Origin: Amphibalanus amphitrite
Taxonomy: Eukaryota; Arthropoda; Thecostraca; Balanomorpha; Balanidae
Direction of reading: 5' to 3'
Length of the DNA: 64,000 nucleotides
NCBI RefSeq assembly: GCF_019059575.1
Contig: NW_024882190.1
Coordinates: 327,795 to 391,794 of the forward strand
How positions within the stretch are numbered: position 1 is the stretch's first letter; the number at the start of each line of letters is the position of its first letter. Both the position numbers and the translations under genes were made by a program. This document shows positions 58,512 through 64,000 of the stretch, piece after piece. The notes under the pieces were generated by a model. That model ran no database searches. It saw only the letters and a list, made by a program, of their open reading frames with translations, and was not told where the DNA came from.

Positions 58512-58517
58512 AATAAA
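58512..58517 (+). promoter_or_regulatory. Candidate polyadenylation signal for PNISR
   Basis: AATAAA about 1.4 kb after the stop codon. It lies before the opposing gene's own signal at 58806-58811, so the two transcripts would not need to overlap. Other AT-rich variants exist, so the choice is tentative. Confidence 0.35.
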
Positions 58518-58805
58518 TGGCCGCTGTTTGTGTCATCGGCCTACTGCCGGCGTCGTGTGTGGTTCGGAGATCTCGTCCGGCGGCGCTAACCCAGCCACAC
58601 TTGTGATACCGCACGTTCTTACCGACTTCCGCTAGGCAGTGGTCCGTGTAGCGGGCAGTGGCACATACCAGCCGCCCGACGAGCCCGACTGAAGCTGCCG
58701 ACTCTCTGCGCCCCGGTTCGAGGAGGGCGGGTTTAATGGCCCACAACGCATTGACAACACGGCTAACCGGCACTACGTCTCACAATTCAACAGTCTTTTT
58801 CCTCG

Positions 58806-58811
58806 TTTATT
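58806..58811 (-). promoter_or_regulatory. Candidate polyadenylation signal for the kinesin gene
   Basis: TTTATT on the plus strand is AATAAA on the minus strand, about 230 bases beyond the stop codon. Well placed and probably the 3' end signal. Confidence 0.5.
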
Positions 58812-59040
58812 ACGATTATATGTTATAAAGCGTTCACCAGGCTTTCAACAGCGATTGGTTAAAGAGGGGACAGGTTGGAAAGAAGGCCGCGACGGGCGCG
58901 ATGGCGATGCGACAATCACACAAGCTCACAGACAAAACACGTTAAGTCAACCACCGTGGGACCGCTGCTGTCGGTAGCCGCGGCGCGAGTGTTTCGAGGC
59001 GACACAGCCGGCGCGGCGGGGCGCCATCTCTATCAGTATT

Positions 59041-62000
59041 TCACTTCTTCCTGGAGCGCAGGCTTCGTGTGACGACCGTCCGCGGCGTCACACGCTTCTC
59101 CGTCACCTGAAATGGGGCAGAAGACACAGACATCACTGAGCTGACCGACAGACGGCGTGGAATGCTTGGACCTATATAAAACGACACCCATGACTAACCA
59201 TCACGGTAACTGATTTTACCATGGGCTTTGATGCCCTAAACAACAATTTTGAAAGCGGGTCTATTTAATTCTGCTGCAGGGACCAGCATGATTTTTTGGT
59301 AGCATCTACCGAGAACAAGACTTGGTTTCCCATAAAATCCCGTAAAGTGGCGGATAAAGCAAATTGTTCGTACATCTTGTCATCCATGCATACGTAACGT
59401 TATAATAACCAGAATACACTCCATAACCGGCTACTATTTAGCACTACTATTTACTAATAAGCGCGTGAAACTTAACTTCGGGAAAGCAGCACCGTGCACC
59501 AGGCGCGGATACAAGGGGGGGGGGGGGGGCATGGGGGCCATGGCCGATTTTTTCCAAAAATAAAATAAAAAGTTAAAAAGTTAAAAAGCTGAAAAGGGGG
59601 CCTCCTGAAAATAAAGTGGCCGAAATCCGATGAGTTTTTTTTTTAACCTACCCACTTAGTTATTTCTTAGAAGACTAGCTGAGAAGACTTCTTTGTTAGA
59701 AGATTGGTAAAGCTTTTCATAACTTGGAGGTCTCTTATACTCACAGAGATGACCACTTTTACAGGGCCTCCTAACCTGCACAGAGGGCCTCCAAGCCTGC
59801 ACAGATGTTGAGATGTTGCCTGAACAGCTAGATAAGCTCAATAGACGCAGTTTTTTTTGGGGGGGGGGGGGGGGGCCCAACAAGTGGGAAGATGGGGCCT
59901 CCAACAGGTGGGATTATGGGGGGGGGCCTCCTGGTTTCTAATGGCCCCTCCCTTGGAGATTTTCTGGATCCGCCCCTGCCGTGCACTGAAAAAGGGACGT
60001 GCATATTCCACATTGTTGCACATCGCATTTCAGTCCCACCAGTCTAACGTTACATGTACCGGTACAAGCCTCCTTACCTCGACTGGTGAGCACTCCATGA
60101 TCTGGTCGGAGCTGCGTTTGAACAGTTTGCGTTTGGTGCCGGTCGATTTGACGGTGCGCGGCGGCGCCGGCTGGTCGGCCGGGGTGACGGCGGTCATCTG
60201 CTGCTCACTGAGCGCCGATAGCGGCTCGCGCGGCCGGCCCGCGCCCGACGCCGTCGAGCCCGACTCGGACACCTCCGAGGCGGCCGCGTTCTCGTCGGTG
60301 AAGCGGACGGCGTTGGCGGCGCGCCGGGTGCGCCGGCGCCGGCCGGTGCCCGTCTCCGAGGGGTGCTCGCTGCCCTCTGTCTCCGAGTGGTCCGTCTCGG
60401 CGGGCGGCGGCGGCGCGCGGGAGGTGGTCCGCCGGCTGCTGCGGCTGGAGCGGCCGCGCAGCACCATCGGTGTCACCCCGCCCTCCTCCTCCTCCTCGAC
60501 AATCTGCACCGAGCGCGAGCGGTCGCAGGTGCTGCGCGGCGTCGGCGTGCACGTGGCCAGCTCCGATTGGCGCAGACGCGCCTCCAGCTGCTCGATGCGG
60601 TCGTCCTTGCGCCGGCAGTCGGCCCGCACGCTCTCCAGTTCCGACTGCAGCGTGGAGGACGAGCGCGGTGTGAGTCGCGCCATCATGTCTCGCAGGTGTA
60701 AACTCTCGTTCCGCTCCCGGTTGAGTTCCTCGTTCTTGCGCCGGATGTTCTGTTCGGACATCTGCATGGCCCGTGAGCGGTCGTCCCTGGCCTTCTGCAG
60801 GTCCTCGTCGCGTTCCACCAGCTGACGTTTCAGACCCTCCAGGTGGATGTTCAGCTTCAGCAGCTCGTTGGAGCGTTTCTCAATCTCGTCGCGGAGGTGG
60901 CTGGTCTCTGCCCTGGACCGCTCGAGCTGCGCTCGCAGCTCGACAGCGTTGTTCTGTCGCAGCTCCTCGCTCTTTGCCTCGAGCTCGGCCTTGATGATTC
61001 GCAGCGCCTCGTTCACCTGATCGCGACTCTCTCTAATCACAGTGGCCTCGGCCTCAGCCGCCCGCAGTCTCTCCTGCAGCGAGCCGTCCCCGTGCCGCTC
61101 GCGCTCCAACTGCGCTCGCAGCGTCTTCATCTCGCGCTCGCAGACGGCCGCGTCCGCCTCCGCCTCGGAGCGGTGGTGCAGCGCCTCCTTGTACTGGCGC
61201 TGCAGCTCCTCCAGCTCGCGCTGCGCCTCGCCGGCCACGCGGTCCCGCTCCTCCGTCAGCCGACTCAGCTGCTGGCGCAGGGGCTCGATCTCGGCCGCCG
61301 CCGACCGCTCCAGCTCCTCACACTTGCTGCGCAGCTCGGCGCACTCAGCGGTCCGGGCGTCCAGGCGGTCGGTAGCGGCACGAAGCTCCTCCTTCAGCTC
61401 GTCAGAGGTGCACTGCAGCTCGGCCACCTGAGCGCGGATTTCGCACAGCTGCAGCTGCTGCTCCTCGTCGGCAGCTGCTGCAGCGGCGTCCTTCTCTGTT
61501 TGCGACTCCTGCTCGGTGGTCTGCGGCGCTGGCTGGCTGGTGGTGGCAGGCTGGGGTGGCGCTGGCGACGGCTGCCGCTCGCCGTCAGTGCGAGTCACCT
61601 GCCGCAGCACTGCGCCGGTCATGGAGCGCAGCGCGCGCAGCCGGCTGCCGAAACTGGCGTCGGCCGGGTTCGACTGCTCGCCGGACTCCTCCTGGATGGC
61701 TGGCGGGGCGGCGCGCCGCTCCAGCCGCGCCTCCAGCTCGTCGACACGCTGGGAGCGGCTGGCCAGCAGCTGCTCCAGGTCGGCGTGCAGCGCCTGCTGG
61801 TCCCGCAGCGCCTCGTCGCGCTGCACCAGCTGCTGCTGCAGCTCCGTCACCTGGCGCTGCAGCCGCTCCGTGTCGGCCTCGCGCTCCAGCAGCTCGTCGC
61901 CGCCCTCCTGCAGGTACTCGCGCAGCTCACGCAGGTCCATCTCGCGGAAGTGCAGCTCCTCCTGCAGCTGTTTGACCTGCCTGCCGAGCTCGGCGGCCAC

Positions 62001-63764
62001 CGACTGCTGCTCGGCGCCGCTGCTCTCCAGCAGCCGCTGGTGCCGCTGCTCGGCCTCGTCGCGCTCCCGCTCCAACCGCTGGGCGGTGTCGCGCTGTTCG
62101 GCCAGCTGTACGGCCAGCCGGCCGAGCTCCTGCTGGCGCTGGGCGGCCCGCTCAGCCGCCTGCTGCCGGTCCGCCTCCACGGCCTCCAGCTGCTGCTCCA
62201 GCAGCTGGCAGCGCTGCTCGGCCGCCGCCAGCTGCTGGCGCGCCTCCTGGAGACGGGGAGCGAGGTCAGACCCGAGACACTCATCACAGCAGTCGGTAAA
62301 TGGTGAAACAAGGCATCGGTCACCTAGATACCTATGGTAAGCGAGAACATTTTCCTGCTTAACTTGCTCAGGCTGGTGATGGACAAAGCGCATAATCGTT
62401 TCTAAAAGCTCGAAAACAAGTGCTGCTTAAATTGATCATTTGTCATTAAGACGGGTGGAGTTTTCACAAAATGATGAAAAAAAAGTTCTCTGAAATTCGC
62501 GATTTTCACGTCTGGTCTAACCCATCGGCCTGCCGGCACTGAGTCACCCGGTAGGCCGGGCGTTGGATCTACTTCTTACCTCCAGTTCGAAATCCTTGAG
62601 TTCCTCGTCCTCTTCTTCGTCGCTGTGCGTCTCGGTGCGCCGCCGCTTTCTGGACAGGTCGGCCTTGATTCCGGCGGCCACGGCGGTGAGCTGCATCTCG
62701 GCGCGGCTCTCCATGTAGCGCTCCGTCTCTTGGATCCGCTCCCTGGGGCGCACACAAGGCTGTGTCAGGGGTACGGACGGATAAGGTGGCGGGTTGGAGC
62801 GCACAGACAGCTGTGTCAGTGGGGTACTGATCTAACCAACAATGAGGCCGTGATGTAGTCATCCGAACACAGTATAACATGCATGACAAAATCTAACAAG
62901 ACACGTCGTTAAACTGATTTAAATTGAACCATAACATCCAGCAGGCAGCAGCCGCCAAACTCCGTAAGATGCAGGGCTCTCGAACAGCTACCAGTTCTGA
63001 CATCCTGTACCGTTCAGCGGAGCAACCAACTCGTCCGCGATGTGGGCGCGTCGTCAGCGCAGTCTACTCACTGCCAGTCCCTCTCGATCTGCACCACATG
63101 CTGCTCGAACTCTGCGCATAGCTCCTGTCGGATGCGCGCCTCCAGGGCGACGTTTTCGCGGCGGCTCTCGACCAGCTGGTGCCGCAGTGACTCGACCAGC
63201 TGTAACAGGTTCTGGGGAGGGCGCAGGGCGGAGGGTCAGACGGTCAGACAGAGCCAACAGGCGGACATATAAACAGACAGAAAGATAGATACAGACCTCA
63301 AACAGGTGGAAGCAGTCACAGGTTCAGCTTAAGCTTACCAATTCGACTACAGTGACGCTATTGTATCATAAAGAAGCTCAGTGGCATACCAATATACACC
63401 ATCTCACCAAATGTATACGCACTAGACTGGCACACTCAGACACAACAAGATACAAACACAGACACAGACGTATTCAATCCACCCGCCCACCGGTGTCCGA
63501 GGATCTCACCACCGCCCCCGCTCACCCACCTGATGCTCCTGGTCGCCGTGCGAACTAGGATCTCACCACCGCCCCGGCACCCACCTGATGCTCCTGGTCG
63601 CCGGCGGTCGTATCCTCGGAGCCGACCGTGGAGTCGAGCAGCGGTCGGGGTCGGCCGGCGGCCGCCGCCACGCCCACGGCCGCAGCCGCCACGTGCATCG
63701 AGCGGCGTACCATGATGGAGAAGCGGGACGGCGCGCGGCGCTTCTCCGACTGCTGAATCGACAC
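59041..63764 (-). CDS. KIF20: Kinesin-6 family (KIF20-like), stalk and tail; motor domain outside window
   Basis: Five minus-strand exons join in phase: 63585-63764, 63072-63211, 62580-62742, 60078-62246, 59041-59106 (stop 59041-59043), about 905 residues of the C-terminal part. After a basic RFSIMVRRSMH segment comes NLLQLVESLRHQLVES with IRQELCAEFEQHV and, three exons on, LEEARQQ. These line up with the KIF20A post-motor stalk (ELLQ...LRDEICNEM...EARQQ). The 723-codon exon is a long heptad coiled coil, then an S/R-rich basic tail. The last exon ends VTPRTVVTRSLRSRKK, recalling the basic KIF20A C terminus. Kinesin-6 proteins bundle midzone microtubules in cytokinesis and carry chromosomal passenger proteins. 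The tail is longer than in KIF20A. A different coiled-coil kinesin or myosin-like protein is the main alternative. Confidence 0.68.
59500..59978. mobile_element. 479-bp hAT-type MITE in the last kinesin intron
   Basis: A perfect 8-bp duplication CCGTGCAC (59492-59499 and 59979-59986) flanks ends CAGGCGCGGATAC and the complement of CAGGGGCGGATCCAG. It contains long G-tracts near 59515 and 59859, and no coding frame. Confidence 0.85.
63500..63605. repeat. 57-bp tandem duplication of an exon end and splice donor
   Basis: AGGATCTCACCACCGCCCC begins at 63500 and again at 63557, each followed by the coding end and GTGGGT donor of kinesin exon 63585-63764. The outer donor (63527) has the better GTGGGTGAG match, but reading through to it meets a TAG after nine codons, so the donor at 63584 is chosen. 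Confidence 0.8.
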
Positions 63765-63874
63765 CTGTGTGGGAGGGAAGGGACGGAGACAGGGCGTCAG
63801 GGGCGGGTCGGATTGCATAGCTAAGACTGAAATGGGCATGAACAATGAACATTGTAGAACACTTGTAGGAGAGG

Positions 63875-63879
63875 GGAGG

Positions 63880-63940
<61 letters not shown>

Positions 63941-64000
63941 GAGGGAAGGGAGAGGAGAGGAGAGGGAGAGGGGAGGGAGAGGGAGAGGGAGAGGGGAGAG
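63875..64000. repeat. GA-rich microsatellite
   Basis: Long GAGAGA run with GGGAGA variants extending to the window edge, inside an intron of the kinesin gene (on its strand, a CT-rich tract). Confidence 0.95.

Noticed and set aside
60843..62306. 487-codon plus-strand leucine-rich open frame
   Set aside because: It is the antisense of the glutamine/glutamate-rich coiled coil of the kinesin gene; GC-rich codons leave the opposite strand open. No splice or domain support.

Overview
The window looks like nuclear DNA of an invertebrate animal, most likely an arthropod and perhaps a crustacean. The evidence is split genes with GT-AG introns, GC-rich codons against an AT-richer background, interstitial TTAGG-type telomeric repeats, and a dense load of animal-type transposons (mariner, hAT, Penelope-like, tRNA-derived SINEs and TTAA-targeted MITEs). 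I see no prokaryotic gene organisation. The species cannot be fixed from sequence alone.

Positions 1-13.6 kb are almost pure nested transposons. The scaffold is a chain of piggyBac-like TTAA elements, about 0.9-1.2 kb when unbroken. One of them (912-8388) has swallowed two copies of a TA-flanked MITE and a Penelope-like retroelement. The Penelope-like element holds a mariner-like element, which in turn holds a hAT-type MITE. Around 14.2-22.2 kb, minus-strand exons appear to encode an unrecognised single-pass membrane protein with a proline-rich tail, a PPxY motif and a PDZ-ligand-like C terminus. Its long intron holds a mariner, a hAT element and two small MITEs. A possible initiating exon with compatible phase lies at 37.46 kb under a GC-rich region.

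Positions 22-48 kb hold more repeats. There is a second, inverted copy of the hAT element at 28.8-31.8 kb, splitting an SGNH-hydrolase-like reading frame. There are also intact TTAA elements at 32.6 and 42.0 kb, a 4.6 kb hAT-flanked array of about 143-bp repeats with inverted arms (40.1-44.7 kb), a foldback element (45.9-46.8 kb) and two copies of a repeat with a near-perfect 113-nt hairpin.

Positions 48.2-64 kb are the gene-rich part. PNISR (arginine/serine-rich nuclear speckle protein) is on the plus strand, with ten coding exons at 48257-57107 that join in phase to 740 codons plus stop. Facing it tail to tail is the 3' part of a kinesin-6 (KIF20-like) gene on the minus strand (63764-59041, five exons). 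Its motor domain lies beyond the right edge of the window.

The most interesting observation is the TTAA family. Three insertions have the matching empty site elsewhere in the same window. Complete copies carry a G-tract/short palindrome/C-tract hairpin near each end, and the palindrome differs between copies but matches between the two ends of the same copy.
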